From CAYHVK01 sp964360255 (GTDB lineage: Bacteria > Bdellovibrionota > Bdellovibrionia > Bdellovibrionales > UBA1609): a stretch of 64,000 bases of DNA. The notes below the pieces were generated by a model. It saw only the letters and a list, made by a program, of their open reading frames with translations, made no database searches and was not told the DNA's origin. The DNA is taken from positions 62,001 to 126,000 of the forward strand of contig CAYHVK010000008.1 in assembly GCA_964360255.1 (NCBI GenBank). Reading direction: 5' to 3'. This document shows, piece after piece, positions 17,506-25,950 of this stretch. Within the stretch, counting starts at the first letter, position 1; every line of letters starts with the position of its first letter. Both the position numbers and the translations under genes were made by a program.

Positions 17506-18164
17506 TTTTTTAATACTTTTTTTAAGAATTGGTGAACATTAGCGGCAATAATCTCGTGGCCCTTAGCATTGGGATGGATGCCATCCTCTTGATTGAGCTC
17601 TTTAATAGTGGCGACATCGGTGAGTAAGAAATTGAAGAGTTCAACTTTATATTTTTTCGCTAAGTCTGTGTAAACCTTCTCAAAATCTTTTTGGTATTTG
17701 GAGCCGTAGTTGGCCGGCATTTTCATTCCGAATAAAATGACTTTGATGTGGCTGTCTTGAGCCGTTTGAATAGTTTTGCTCAAATTTTTGTAGAGTTGAG
17801 CTGTCGGAATGCCTCGTAAGCCATCGTTAGCGCCGAGAGCCACCACTAAAACTTGCGGCTTTGTTTTTAAAAACCACTTCAGTCGCTGTGGGGCACTTGA
17901 AGACGTTGAGCCACTAATGCCCGCATTAATGACTTTTATGTCCTTTTGCCCCTCAGCATGGAATTTCTTTTCTACCAGCGCCGGAAAAGCCTGTTCTTTG
18001 GCTAAGCCATAGCCGTCGGTTAACGAGTCTCCAAGAACAACAATGGTGTAGTTGGTCGAAGAGGTGGGAGGTGGGGTAGTTAAGGCCGGTTTATTGTTTG
18101 ATGGAGCGGCAAGGGATAAAGTTGAATAGAGGCCAAGAAGAACAATCAAAGAGTTAAAATTCAT
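17502..18164 (-). CDS. tesA: GDSL-family arylesterase / lysophospholipase TesA
   Basis: A 220-residue SGNH hydrolase with a signal peptide of about 19 residues (ending LSLA). The four SGNH blocks are visible: GDSLTDGYG (Ser), NAGISGSTS (Gly), GANDGLRG (Asn) and DGIHPNAKGH (Asp, His). TesA proteins are periplasmic thioesterases/lysophospholipases. A Pro/Thr-rich spacer of about 20 residues follows the signal peptide. It leads the tesA-ybbA-ybbP operon, and the coupling suggests that the ABC pair handles a lipid-like product or substrate of this esterase. Confidence 0.9.
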   Translation of the reverse strand: MNFNSLIVLLGLYSTLSLAAPSNNKPALTTPPPTSSTNYTIVVLGDSLTDGYGLAKEQAFPALVEKKFHAEGQKDIKVINAGISGSTSSSAPQRLKWFLKTKPQVLVVALGANDGLRGIPTAQLYKNLSKTIQTAQDSHIKVILFGMKMPANYGSKYQKDFEKVYTDLAKKYKVELFNFLLTDVATIKELNQEDGIHPNAKGHEIIAANVHQFLKKVLKK

Positions 18165-18194
18165 TGGGTTAGAGTAACAAAATCCTGGGATTTA

Positions 18195-18210
18195 TCTAGA
18201 CAAGTCTAGA
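18195..18210. promoter_or_regulatory. Perfect 7-2-7 palindrome in divergent promoter region
   Basis: TCTAGAC-AA-GTCTAGA lies in the 70-base gap between divergent tesA and the CBS-domain gene. A perfect 16-bp dyad in such a short intergenic space is a plausible operator for a dimeric repressor controlling one or both genes. No regulator gene is adjacent. Confidence 0.4.
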
Positions 18211-18234
18211 AGTGTCGCAGACCATATTTGTATT

Positions 18235-18669
18235 ATGGTTGAAAAAGATGCGTTAGATAAGCTCCAGGCTGAGGCGCAACGCGCCAAGGTTTCAGAAATA
18301 CAAGTCAAAACCTTTATGAATCGAAACCTGATTAAAATTCGTGAAGGCACCAAAATATATTCGGCGGTTCAAACTTTAGCGACACACAAAATTTCGGGTG
18401 CACCGGTTGTGAACGCTAATGATCAATTGATCGGAATTATTTCTGAGTACGATCTGCTTTTGCAAACGGCACTCAAAGATGTTCTTCAGCCCATTGAGTA
18501 CACGAAAAATCCGGTCACGGTTACACCAGAGACAGCCATTAAAGATGTTATTATTATTTTCTATAAAACAAAAGTTCGTTGGCTTCCGGTGGTGGGTGCT
18601 ACTCATCAGGTTGAAGGTATTGTCACTCGTTTAGATATTTTAAATAAATTGTTATCAAAAGGTAAGTAA
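18235..18669 (+). CDS. CBS-domain pair protein
   Basis: A 144-residue soluble protein formed almost entirely of two CBS motifs (a Bateman module). The first is around residues 24-75 (KIREGTKIYSAVQTLATHKI, then VVNANDQLIGIISEYDLL) and the second around 85-140 (VTPETAIKDVIIIFYKTKVR, then VEGIVTRLDILNKLL). Such modules bind adenine nucleotides and regulate partner enzymes. It is followed without a gap by the glutamate-synthase-like gene, so it may sense energy state for that enzyme. There is no clear Shine-Dalgarno sequence before the ATG; the transcript may be leaderless or the site weak. Confidence 0.88.
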   Translation: MVEKDALDKLQAEAQRAKVSEIQVKTFMNRNLIKIREGTKIYSAVQTLATHKISGAPVVNANDQLIGIISEYDLLLQTALKDVLQPIEYTKNPVTVTPETAIKDVIIIFYKTKVRWLPVVGATHQVEGIVTRLDILNKLLSKGK

Positions 18670-20256
18670 ATGCGTCGCGAGTTTGTTTGGTCATCAATTA
18701 CAATTACAGTGGCTTTGATTTTAGGTGGAGTCTTTGTGACTCCCAATGTTTTTTGGTCTTTTGTTATTATTGCTCCTTTGCTTTTTGTCGGCTGGCGCGA
18801 TTTTTTGCAAACGAAGCACACCATCCGTCGAAACTTTCCGCTCTTCGGAAACTTTAGATATTTGTTTGAAGCTATTCGCCCTGAAATCAATCAGTATTTT
18901 GTTGAGTCGAATACGGATGGAGTACCATTCAGTCGCGAAGAGCGCTCTCTTGTTTACCAGCGCGCAAAAAAAGATTTAGATACTTTGCCCTTCGGCACGC
19001 AAAAGAATGTCTATGTGGATGGTTACGAGTGGCTGAGCCATTCTATTCAGGCTTCTCATGTGGATCCGAATCAACTTCGCATTGAAATTGGTGGCCCTAA
19101 ATGCAAGCAGCCTTACTCGGCGAGCATTTTAAATATCTCGGCGATGAGTTATGGCTCTTTAAGTCAGAACGCGATTTTAGCTTTAAATGGCGGCGCTAAA
19201 GATGGTGGTTTTGCTCATAATACGGGCGAGGGCGGTCTCAGTCCTTATCACTTAGAGCATGGTGGAGATTTGATCTGGCAAATCGGTACGGGTTATTTTT
19301 CGGCACGGGCTCCGGATGGGACTTTTTCTGAAGAGCTTTTTGCGAAAAAAGCCGCGCATGAAAATGTGAAAATGATTGAAGTGAAAATTTCTCAAGGAGC
19401 AAAGCCTGGCCACGGCGGTATTTTGCCGGCGAAGAAAATCACTCCTGAGATTGCAGCTATTCGTCACGTGCCTATGGGCCAAGATGTGATTTCTCCGCCA
19501 TCCCATTCGGCGTTTAATAATCCCATTGAGATGATGCAATTTATTGGGCGTTTGCGTGATGCGAGCGGCGGCAAGCCAGTCGGTTTTAAACTTTGTATTG
19601 GTAAGCGCCGTGAATTTATCTCGATCTGTAAGGCCATGGAGAAAACAGGTATTATGCCTGACTATATATCTATTGATGGCGGTGAGGGCGGAACGGGCGC
19701 AGCGCCTTTAGAATTTTCTAACTACGTCGGGATGCCTGGAGTTGAGTCCTTGGTGTTTGCGCACAATTGCTTAAAAGGATTTGGCGTTCGCGATCAAATT
19801 AAAGTTATGACATCAGGAAGAATTTCGTCAGGCTTTGATATTATTAAGCGTTTGGCGATTGGCGCTGATGCCATCTACTCGGCGCGAGCGTTCTTGCTAT
19901 CTATTGGTTGTATCCAAGCTTTGCGTTGTCATTCCAATCATTGTCCGACTGGGGTGGCCACTCAGAACCCGAATCTTGTGGCGGGATTAGTGGTCACGGA
20001 TAAAAGAATTCGGGCCGCCACATTCCATCGCGAGACCATGCGGGGAGTAGCTGAGCTTTTGGGTGCAATGGGACTCGATCACAGTCGTGAGCTACGACCT
20101 TGGCATGTGATGCGCAGAACGAATTCAACTGAAGTTCGTCACTACGGCGAAATCTATGACTATATAGAGAGCGGCGTTTTAAAAAGCGAAAGCACAGTGC
20201 CAGAAGAGTATATGCGCGCCTGGAAAATCGCCCAAGCCGAAAGCTTCCGCGTTTAG
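18670..20256 (+). CDS. Membrane-anchored FMN-binding glutamate-synthase-family protein
   Basis: A 528-residue protein with two N-terminal membrane segments (residues 8-45) followed by the FMN/Fe-S barrel of the glutamate synthase large subunit. Conserved blocks include ISAMSYGSLSQNAILALN, HNTGEGGLSPYH, SQGAKPGHGGILPAKKI, DGGEGGTGAAP and the cysteine-bearing RCHSNHCPTGVATQ (cluster-type Cys). The glutaminase domain of true GltB is absent, so this is the stand-alone 'glutamate synthase domain' family whose reaction is uncertain. The hydrophobic N-terminus suggests membrane association. The start abuts the CBS gene stop (TAAATG), with AAAAGGTA upstream. Confidence 0.85.
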   Translation: MRREFVWSSITITVALILGGVFVTPNVFWSFVIIAPLLFVGWRDFLQTKHTIRRNFPLFGNFRYLFEAIRPEINQYFVESNTDGVPFSREERSLVYQRAKKDLDTLPFGTQKNVYVDGYEWLSHSIQASHVDPNQLRIEIGGPKCKQPYSASILNISAMSYGSLSQNAILALNGGAKDGGFAHNTGEGGLSPYHLEHGGDLIWQIGTGYFSARAPDGTFSEELFAKKAAHENVKMIEVKISQGAKPGHGGILPAKKITPEIAAIRHVPMGQDVISPPSHSAFNNPIEMMQFIGRLRDASGGKPVGFKLCIGKRREFISICKAMEKTGIMPDYISIDGGEGGTGAAPLEFSNYVGMPGVESLVFAHNCLKGFGVRDQIKVMTSGRISSGFDIIKRLAIGADAIYSARAFLLSIGCIQALRCHSNHCPTGVATQNPNLVAGLVVTDKRIRAATFHRETMRGVAELLGAMGLDHSRELRPWHVMRRTNSTEVRHYGEIYDYIESGVLKSESTVPEEYMRAWKIAQAESFRV

Positions 20257-20260
20257 TAGA

Positions 20261-20277
20261 GGGTACCCGGTTCCTTT
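20261..20277 (+). terminator. GGTAC-type short hairpin after the glutamate-synthase-like gene
   Basis: GGTACCCGGTTCC followed by TTTT starts five bases after the stop codon. The stem is imperfect (one T-T mismatch). A mirror-image element with the same GGTAC...TACC core follows typA at 21800, supporting a common small terminator motif. Confidence 0.4.
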
Positions 20278-20361
20278 TCACATTTTTCGGACGGACGGTC
20301 GATATCCGGACGAGCGTTTGTCTGCTGTCAGTACCAAATCAGATATAAAATTTAAGTTCTT

Positions 20362-20390
20362 ACATAAGGGTCAGAGTGGCCCTTTTATGT
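20362..20390 (+). other. Extended hairpin upstream of the repeat-protein gene
   Basis: ACATAAGGGTC pairs with GGCCCTTTTATGT around AGAGT, with two unpaired T bases and one wobble. It ends in a TTTTAT run and lies about 70 bases before the ATG at 20462. It may be a second terminator for the upstream unit or part of the leader of the next gene. Confidence 0.4.
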
Positions 20391-20461
20391 TGGTATCCAT
20401 TTTGCTCTAAGAGCGTCCGTGAGTTATTAGAACGTTTATAAACAAATTTTAAGGGGGAAAA

Positions 20462-21670
20462 ATGCTGCACTGGGGATCAAATGTCACTGGTTTGCGCGAA
20501 CGCGCTCCAGCCGCACCTACAGAACGTCTTCTTGTTAGAAGATTAATTTTAGCACTTATCGCATTACAAACTGCATTCTGGTTACCTTACGCTAACGCAC
20601 AAGAAGGTGATCCACGTCGTGAACATGAGCGCCGTGAACGTGAGCGTGAAGAGCGTCGCGAAAGACCTTCTCCGCCGCCACGTGAAGAGCGTCCACGCCC
20701 AGAACCTCCGCGTCGTGAAGAGCCGCGACCAACTCCTCCTCGAGAAGAGCGTCCTAGGCCGACGCCTCCGCGTGAAGAATCACGCCCAACTCCACCGCGT
20801 GAAGAGCGCCCAAGACCGACGCCACCACGCGAAGAGCCGCGCCCTCGCCCGACTCCGCCGCGCGAAGAACCACGCCCGCGTCCGACGCCACCAAGAGAAG
20901 AACCACGCCCAAGACCGACTCCGCCACGACCAGATCCACGTCCTCGTCCGGAACCACCGCGTCCGCGACCAGAACCGCCACGTCCTGGCCCAGATCGTGA
21001 GCGCGAACGCCGTGAACGTGAAGAGCGTGAGCGTCGTGAACGTGATCGTTGGGAAAGAGAGCGTCGTGATCGTGCAGAACGTGATCGTTGGGAACGTGAG
21101 CGCCGTGAGCGTGAAGAACAAGCGCGTCGTGAGCGTGAACGTCGTGAAGAGCAAGATCGCTGGGAACGCGAAGAGCGCGCCCGTCGTGAACGCGAAGAAC
21201 AGGCGCGTCGTGAACGTGAAGAGCGTGAACGCCGCGAACGTGAATCGCAAAACGAAGTTCTCGCTTATGAGACAGCACTATTTAGATATTCGAAACCACA
21301 CGACGATATGATGTGGAATCTGAGCAGCTCACCAACTGGAGCCGTAGTTGTAGATGAGTTAATCATCTCTAGCACTGGCACTGATGGCTTAAAAGGAGCA
21401 AATGGAATCGCCGGAATTTCGCAGGCTGTAGTTTACTACACCGACGGGACTCAAGTGGATCTCATTGCGCAATCTAAAGTGTTAAAAGATATTCACGTCA
21501 GAAAAAATCAGCTTCGTCTCTTAAGCGAGAACGATGAGATTGTAATTCCGCTCGACAATCGCCGTCTTGTGCACGCCGTGTACATAAAGGGCGATAGCTG
21601 GATTAATGCAGCGACACCGGTAGAACTTCTGTTCTCACTTGAGCGCCGTGGACTAGGACTACTTCCGTAA
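20462..21670 (+). CDS. Exported Pro/Arg/Glu-rich repeat protein with C-terminal beta domain
   Basis: I do not recognise this gene. A signal sequence with a long basic N-region ends around YANA-QEG (residue 46). Residues 51-165 are degenerate PRPTPPREE repeats, and residues 165-262 are almost only Arg, Glu and Asp with a few Trp (REREERERRERD-like). Residues 265-402 are a globular, strand-rich domain with DGLKGANGIAGISQAVVYY and a Trp-containing SWINAATPVELLFSLE end. The layout suggests an exported protein with an extended polyampholyte stalk, perhaps wall- or nucleic-acid-interacting. GGGGG before the ATG is a strong ribosome site. A clear intrinsic terminator follows. Confidence 0.8.
   Translation: MLHWGSNVTGLRERAPAAPTERLLVRRLILALIALQTAFWLPYANAQEGDPRREHERREREREERRERPSPPPREERPRPEPPRREEPRPTPPREERPRPTPPREESRPTPPREERPRPTPPREEPRPRPTPPREEPRPRPTPPREEPRPRPTPPRPDPRPRPEPPRPRPEPPRPGPDRERERREREERERRERDRWERERRDRAERDRWERERREREEQARRERERREEQDRWEREERARREREEQARREREERERRERESQNEVLAYETALFRYSKPHDDMMWNLSSSPTGAVVVDELIISSTGTDGLKGANGIAGISQAVVYYTDGTQVDLIAQSKVLKDIHVRKNQLRLLSENDEIVIPLDNRRLVHAVYIKGDSWINAATPVELLFSLERRGLGLLP
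20612..21248 (+). repeat. Internal low-complexity coding repeats
   Basis: Tandem short units based on CGTGAAGAGCGTCC, CCGACTCCGCCACG and similar sequences encode the Pro-rich and Arg/Glu-rich segments. Because the units use CGN, GAR and CCN codons, long open frames also appear in other frames and on the opposite strand. Units vary at third positions, so the array is under protein-level constraint rather than freshly expanded. Copy number could vary between strains. Confidence 0.85.
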
Positions 21671-21724
21671 TCAAAAAAAATAAGCTCGTCGGCCCTTAAG
21701 GGGCTGGCGCAGCTTGAGAGAAAT

Positions 21725-21755
21725 AAAAAAGCCAGCTGCAAAGCTGGCTTTTTTT
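21725..21755. terminator. Intrinsic terminator (bidirectional)
   Basis: GCCAGC (21731-21736) and GCTGGC (21743-21748) form a perfect stem around TGCAAA. It is preceded by AAAAAA and followed by TTTTTTT, so it can act in both directions between the repeat-protein gene and typA. Confidence 0.9.
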
Positions 21756-21799
21756 GTATCTAAATTGTCCGTCCGTTAAAATTCACGGACGCGTCATAA

Positions 21800-21812
21800 G
21801 GTATCCCGTACC
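21800..21812 (-). terminator. Short GGTAC-type hairpin after typA
   Basis: Right after the typA stop the minus strand reads GGTACGGGATACC, a 5-bp stem with a three-base loop, followed by TTATG. It mirrors the element after the glutamate-synthase-like gene. Confidence 0.4.
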
Positions 21813-21813
21813 T

Positions 21814-23589
21814 TCAATCTTTGATACGGAGACGAATGTTTTTTGGAGTGATTTCGATCAATTCGCGATCGTTGATCCACTCCATCGCTTTTTCAAGAGT
21901 CATTGGTTTAACTGGTACAAGCTTCACTTGTTCTTCTGATCCTGAAGCACGGTGATTCGTTAATTTCTTTTCACGAACACAGTTCACGCGAAGGTCGATA
22001 CCTTTAGTGGCTTCACCAATGATCATGCCATCGTAAACATCTACACCAGTGCCGATGAAGAGAGGGCCACGTTCTTGGAGAGTATCAAGGGCGTACGGAG
22101 TCGTGCTGCCACCGCGGTCAGAAACCATGGCTGCTGTAGTACGGCTTTTAATATCGCCTTTATACGGCTCATAACCAGCGTACTGCGTGTTTAATAAACC
22201 AGTACCGCGAGTGTCAGTTAAGAACTCAGAGCGATAACCGATCAAACCACGTGAAGGAATGCTGAATTCTAAGCGAGTACGGCCAGAGCCTTTTGAAACC
22301 ATGTTCATCAAAACACCACGGCGCTCGCCGAGCTTTTGATTTACAACTCCAGAGTAAGCATCTTCAACGTCGATCACCGCATTTTCCATCGGCTCGAGTT
22401 GGTTGCCTTGCTCATCTTTTTTGAAAATTACTTTTGGTTTAGAAATTTGGAATTCATAACCTTCACGGCGCATAGTTTCGAAAAGGACGCCTAATTGAAG
22501 TTCTCCGCGGCCCGTAACGTTCCAGACGTCCATCTGTGAAGACTGGCTCACGCGAATAGATACGTTATATAGAAGTTCGCGATCAAGGCGATCTTTAAGC
22601 TGACGAGAAGTAACGAGTTTACCTTCGCGACCTGCGAACGGACTGTCGTTAACCATAAATTGAACGCCAACAGTGGGTTCTTCAACGTTTAAGCGCGGAA
22701 GAGGGCGCGGATCAGTCACGCTCGTCACTGTATCGCCGATGTTGATCTCTTCAAAACCAGCTACGACGCCGATGTCTCCAGCTGAGAGTTCTTGAACCTG
22801 AATTTGGTCAGAACCTTGATAAGCAAAAAGACCTGTGACTTTAGTTTTTACGTTTTTATCGGCGCGGCAAAGAAGAACATCGTCACCAACGCGCACTTTA
22901 CCAGAGCGAATACGACCAATAGCTAAACGACCTACAAAGTTATTGTAGCCAATGTTTGTTGTTAAGATTTGAAGCGGTCCATCTGGATCTGCTTTTGGCG
23001 GTGGAGTTTGCTCTAAGATCATATCAAGTAGAATTGAAAGATCTTTAGTTTTTACTTCAGGGTCAAGAGTCGCCATACCTTCACGAGCGATAGCGTAAAC
23101 AATTTTGAAATCCGCCTGTTCTTCAGTTGCATCAAGGTCGATGAAAAGATCAAAAAGCTCATTTACAACTTCTTGTACGCGAGCATCTGAACGGTCGATT
23201 TTATTTACGCAAACCATAACACGAATGTTCTGCTCCAGAGCTTTTTTAAGAACGAAACGCGTTTGCGGAAGTGGACCTTCTGAAGCATCACAAAGAAGAA
23301 TAGCGCCATCAACCATGTCGAGTACGCGCTCAACTTCGCCACCGAAGTCACTGTGACCTGGGGTATCGACGATGTTAACTTTAATGCCTTTATATTTGAA
23401 AGACGCGTTTTTTGCCTGAATTGTAATACCACGTTCTTTTTCAAGATCCATAGAGTCCATGTGACGTTCAGTGAGCTCGGCGCGTTCGTTAAACGTACCA
23501 GTTTGACGAAGAATATGATCAACGAGAGTAGTTTTACCGTGATCCACGTGAGCGATAATAGCGATATTACGAATAGGGATATTAGACAT
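21814..23589 (-). CDS. typA: Translational GTPase TypA/BipA
   Basis: A 591-residue ribosome-associated GTPase of the EF-G/LepA class that acts in 50S assembly and stress adaptation. G motifs: AHVDHGKTTLVD (G1), RGITIQAKN (G2), DTPGHSDF (G3), VNKID (G4). Domain II, the EF-G-like V domain and the BipA-specific C-terminal domain (YDGMIIGEATKGIDLRVNC, then KKLTNHRASG) are all present, and the length is near the usual 600-610. The gene stands alone between terminator elements and the nitronate monooxygenase gene, 21 bases upstream on the same strand. Confidence 0.96.
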   Translation of the reverse strand: MSNIPIRNIAIIAHVDHGKTTLVDHILRQTGTFNERAELTERHMDSMDLEKERGITIQAKNASFKYKGIKVNIVDTPGHSDFGGEVERVLDMVDGAILLCDASEGPLPQTRFVLKKALEQNIRVMVCVNKIDRSDARVQEVVNELFDLFIDLDATEEQADFKIVYAIAREGMATLDPEVKTKDLSILLDMILEQTPPPKADPDGPLQILTTNIGYNNFVGRLAIGRIRSGKVRVGDDVLLCRADKNVKTKVTGLFAYQGSDQIQVQELSAGDIGVVAGFEEINIGDTVTSVTDPRPLPRLNVEEPTVGVQFMVNDSPFAGREGKLVTSRQLKDRLDRELLYNVSIRVSQSSQMDVWNVTGRGELQLGVLFETMRREGYEFQISKPKVIFKKDEQGNQLEPMENAVIDVEDAYSGVVNQKLGERRGVLMNMVSKGSGRTRLEFSIPSRGLIGYRSEFLTDTRGTGLLNTQYAGYEPYKGDIKSRTTAAMVSDRGGSTTPYALDTLQERGPLFIGTGVDVYDGMIIGEATKGIDLRVNCVREKKLTNHRASGSEEQVKLVPVKPMTLEKAMEWINDRELIEITPKNIRLRIKD

Positions 23590-23610
23590 TGGCGCCTTTA
23601 ATGTTGCTTA

Positions 23611-24600
23611 TTAGTTTTTTGGAGCTGTTTTAATGGAACTTTCATACCCTTTTACCAGGCTTTCTACAATCTCTTGGCAAGATAAAATGTCATGTATCAA
23701 GCCAACTGACTGTCCAGCGGACCAAACTGTCTTCCAAGTGGGGTTACTGGCGGCATTTTCAAGTGAGCGCATGCCCAGAAAATGAATGAGCGGAACCGCA
23801 TATTTCTTGGTGAGAGGGTGGTCTTTAAGGATTTTAAGGGCTAATGGCAGATCTGTACCGATTTTTTGTACGTACGGGGTATTAATAACCGCCGCCGGAG
23901 TGCCCGACACTCGCGTGGTCATGACAATATCTTCAGGGCTCGAATTTACTATGGCATCTTTATAGGCCTGATCGACCTGTGCTTCTTTAGAGGCGATAAA
24001 ACGTGTGCCCACACTCACTGCCGAGGCACCCAAGATCAAAGCGGCGGCCATTGTGGGTCCGTCCGCTATACCGCCAGCGGCTATAACCGGAATGCTTAAT
24101 TCTTTTTTAAGCCACGGAATTAAAACTAAAGGGGAGATCGGTCCGGCATGTCCGCCGGCGCCCGCGCTCACAGCGATGACGCCATCGGCTCCCATATCTT
24201 GAACTTTTTTAGCGTGCTCTAAATTCGTTACGTCGCTAAAGACTTTGGCGCCATTTTTATGAGCCTCTTCAATGACTTTTTTAGGGCTGCCTAATGAAGT
24301 GATAAAAAGATTAACTCCCGCATCCAGCGCGGCTTTCAGGTCTTCGTTCTGACGAGTATTGCTTTTATTGACGATAATGTTAATGCCAATGGGCTTTGAA
24401 GTTTTTTGCTTAATGCTTTTAACAACTCGCGCAAATTCACTAGCAGGTCGATAATTCAAAGTTGGAAACGTTCCGATGCCGCCGGCTTCAGAAACAGCGA
24501 TCACCATAGCTTCGTTAGAAACTAAAAACATAGGAGCGCCAATAATTGGATAGCGAATACCTAACATTTCCGTGACCGGCGTTTTAATTTGATCGAGCAA
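23611..24600 (-). CDS. NAD(P)H-dependent flavin oxidoreductase / nitronate monooxygenase
   Basis: A 329-residue FMN TIM-barrel protein. N-terminal YPIIGAPMFLVSN, the central AVSAGAGGHAGPIS loop (with the GGH that often holds the catalytic His) and PVIAAGGIADGPTMAAALILGASAVSVGTRF are diagnostic of the nitronate monooxygenase (NMO)/FabK/2-nitropropane dioxygenase family. NMO proteins detoxify propionate 3-nitronate; FabK is an enoyl-ACP reductase, but the FabK operon context is missing. The gene precedes typA on the same strand. Confidence 0.85.
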   Translation of the reverse strand: MLDQIKTPVTEMLGIRYPIIGAPMFLVSNEAMVIAVSEAGGIGTFPTLNYRPASEFARVVKSIKQKTSKPIGINIIVNKSNTRQNEDLKAALDAGVNLFITSLGSPKKVIEEAHKNGAKVFSDVTNLEHAKKVQDMGADGVIAVSAGAGGHAGPISPLVLIPWLKKELSIPVIAAGGIADGPTMAAALILGASAVSVGTRFIASKEAQVDQAYKDAIVNSSPEDIVMTTRVSGTPAAVINTPYVQKIGTDLPLALKILKDHPLTKKYAVPLIHFLGMRSLENAASNPTWKTVWSAGQSVGLIHDILSCQEIVESLVKGYESSIKTAPKN

Positions 24601-24723
24601 AAGAACCTCTTTTTTATGAGGTATAAGGGTAACTGCTTACCTGGGGTGGGACAACTTTATTTTGCTTTTATGGTCTGCAGCCTGCTATTTATAACCCGAA
24701 CCTAATCTATTTCAGGAGGCTCT

Positions 24724-25215
24724 ATGGCTAAAACGAAAATTCAAACATCGGCTCAAACTTCAAGCGGGCTAGTTGGTAAAAAAGCCCCACAATTTAAATT
24801 GCCAGCGACCGGTGCGCAAACGGTGAATCTGAAAGATCTCGCCGGTAAAAAAGTCGTACTTTATTTTTATCCAAGAGATATGACTCCTGGGTGTACAATT
24901 GAGGGTCATGAATTCACTCAACTCAAAAAACAATTCGAGAAAAAGAACGCCGTCGTATTTGGCGTTTCTCGTGACGACATGAAATCACACGAAAAGTTTA
25001 AAGAAAAAGAATGTTACGCCATTGATCTGATCTCAGATGAAAAAAGTGAGCTTTGTAATGCTTTCGATGTGATTAAAGACAAAAACATGTATGGCAAAAA
25101 AGTAAAAGGTATTGAACGATCGACTTTCGTTATTGATGAAAAGGGCACGATCGTAAACGAATGGCGTAAGGTTAAAGCTGAAGGCCATGCCGAAGAAGTT
25201 TTAAAAAGCTTATAA
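24724..25215 (+). CDS. bcp: Peroxiredoxin, Bcp/PrxQ type
   Basis: A 163-residue thiol peroxidase of the AhpC/TSA (PrxQ) subfamily that reduces peroxides. The peroxidatic Cys lies in DMTPGCTIEGHEFT. The resolving Cys that PrxQ often has five residues later is replaced by His, so the enzyme is either 1-Cys or uses another Cys (KECYAIDL or SELCNAF about 45-60 residues further on). There is an unusual 20-residue Lys/Thr-rich N-terminal extension. AGGAGG seven bases upstream sets the start. It ends before an intrinsic terminator. Confidence 0.92.
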   Translation: MAKTKIQTSAQTSSGLVGKKAPQFKLPATGAQTVNLKDLAGKKVVLYFYPRDMTPGCTIEGHEFTQLKKQFEKKNAVVFGVSRDDMKSHEKFKEKECYAIDLISDEKSELCNAFDVIKDKNMYGKKVKGIERSTFVIDEKGTIVNEWRKVKAEGHAEEVLKSL

Positions 25216-25248
25216 GCATATAATTGCAATTCAGAATGTTTCAAAATG

Positions 25249-25278
25249 AGACGAGCGACCAGAAAGCCTCGTCTTTTT
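25249..25278 (+). terminator. Intrinsic terminator after bcp
   Basis: AGACGAG (25249-25255) pairs with CTCGTCT (25268-25274), followed by TTTT. It lies 34 bases after the bcp stop. Confidence 0.8.
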
Positions 25279-25333
25279 GCCAACTTCGGCCGATAATAAA
25301 GTATAATTTATTTTAGTTTATTAGAGGTTGGAC

Positions 25334-25942
25334 GTGAGTTATCTTCGTAAGCTTTTCTGGGGAGCCATTTCCTCAGGTGTTCTGATGGTTTTTTCGGGCT
25401 TTTCAAATGCCCCGCAAAAACTTGTTGATACAGTTAAAACTCTCAAAGAAATTCAAAAAACAGCAGAAAAAAACAAACAAGCTATTGATGGTCGCTTTAA
25501 TACCAGTGGCGAAGTGGTGGACCCACTTGAAGTGCCGAGAGCTGACGGCCGCAGCCGTAGAATGGCTGCTGTTAAAGAAGTGCCAGAAATAAAGTACGAA
25601 GAAAAACACGAAATCTACAATGACGAAAAATTCGTACTCATTAATGGCAAATACTATGAGTATCGTGCCGATCATATTTATATGGTGAATGGTGTGAAAA
25701 CTTATTTCGTAGATAATAAGAAAATTATAACAACGAAGGATGTTAAAGACACAGAGTCAGGTTTAGATCGTATTCCGGCTCAAGCTTTAAACGCTTACGA
25801 AAAGGCTCGTGCGAAAGTAAGCGCTGATGGCGGTGCAGGTATTTTGTCTGCTGAAGACGCTCTGAAGAAGCTTCAAGACCTTCAGGGTATGACCGAAGCT
25901 CGAGATAACTATCTTGATACTTTAAGATCAGACGGCCAGTGA
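25334..25942 (+). CDS. Hypothetical exported or membrane-anchored protein
   Basis: I do not recognise this gene. The start is most likely the GTG at 25334, seven bases after TAGAGG; a TTG two codons earlier is also possible. The first 24 residues form a signal-like hydrophobic segment (LFWGAISSGVLMVFSGFS), followed by a Lys-rich helix, an Arg-rich linker, and a middle part with repeated short strands (NDEKFVLINGKYYEYRADHI, YMVNGVKTYFVD) like a small SH3/KOW-type or beta-meander module. The C-terminus is helical. It stands alone and converges on glutaryl-CoA dehydrogenase. Confidence 0.65.
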   Translation: MSYLRKLFWGAISSGVLMVFSGFSNAPQKLVDTVKTLKEIQKTAEKNKQAIDGRFNTSGEVVDPLEVPRADGRSRRMAAVKEVPEIKYEEKHEIYNDEKFVLINGKYYEYRADHIYMVNGVKTYFVDNKKIITTKDVKDTESGLDRIPAQALNAYEKARAKVSADGGAGILSAEDALKKLQDLQGMTEARDNYLDTLRSDGQ

Positions 25943-25950
25943 TTGCACGT

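Noticed and set aside
20602..21240. Possible CRISPR array in the repetitive region
   Set aside because: Units are short, degenerate and coding, with no constant repeat and unique spacer pattern and no cas genes.
20607..21311. Long overlapping open frames inside the Pro/Arg repeat gene on both strands
   Set aside because: They follow from the biased CGN/GAR/CCN codons of the repeat, lack ribosome sites, and encode low-complexity products. The frame with a signal peptide and globular C-terminal domain is the coding one.
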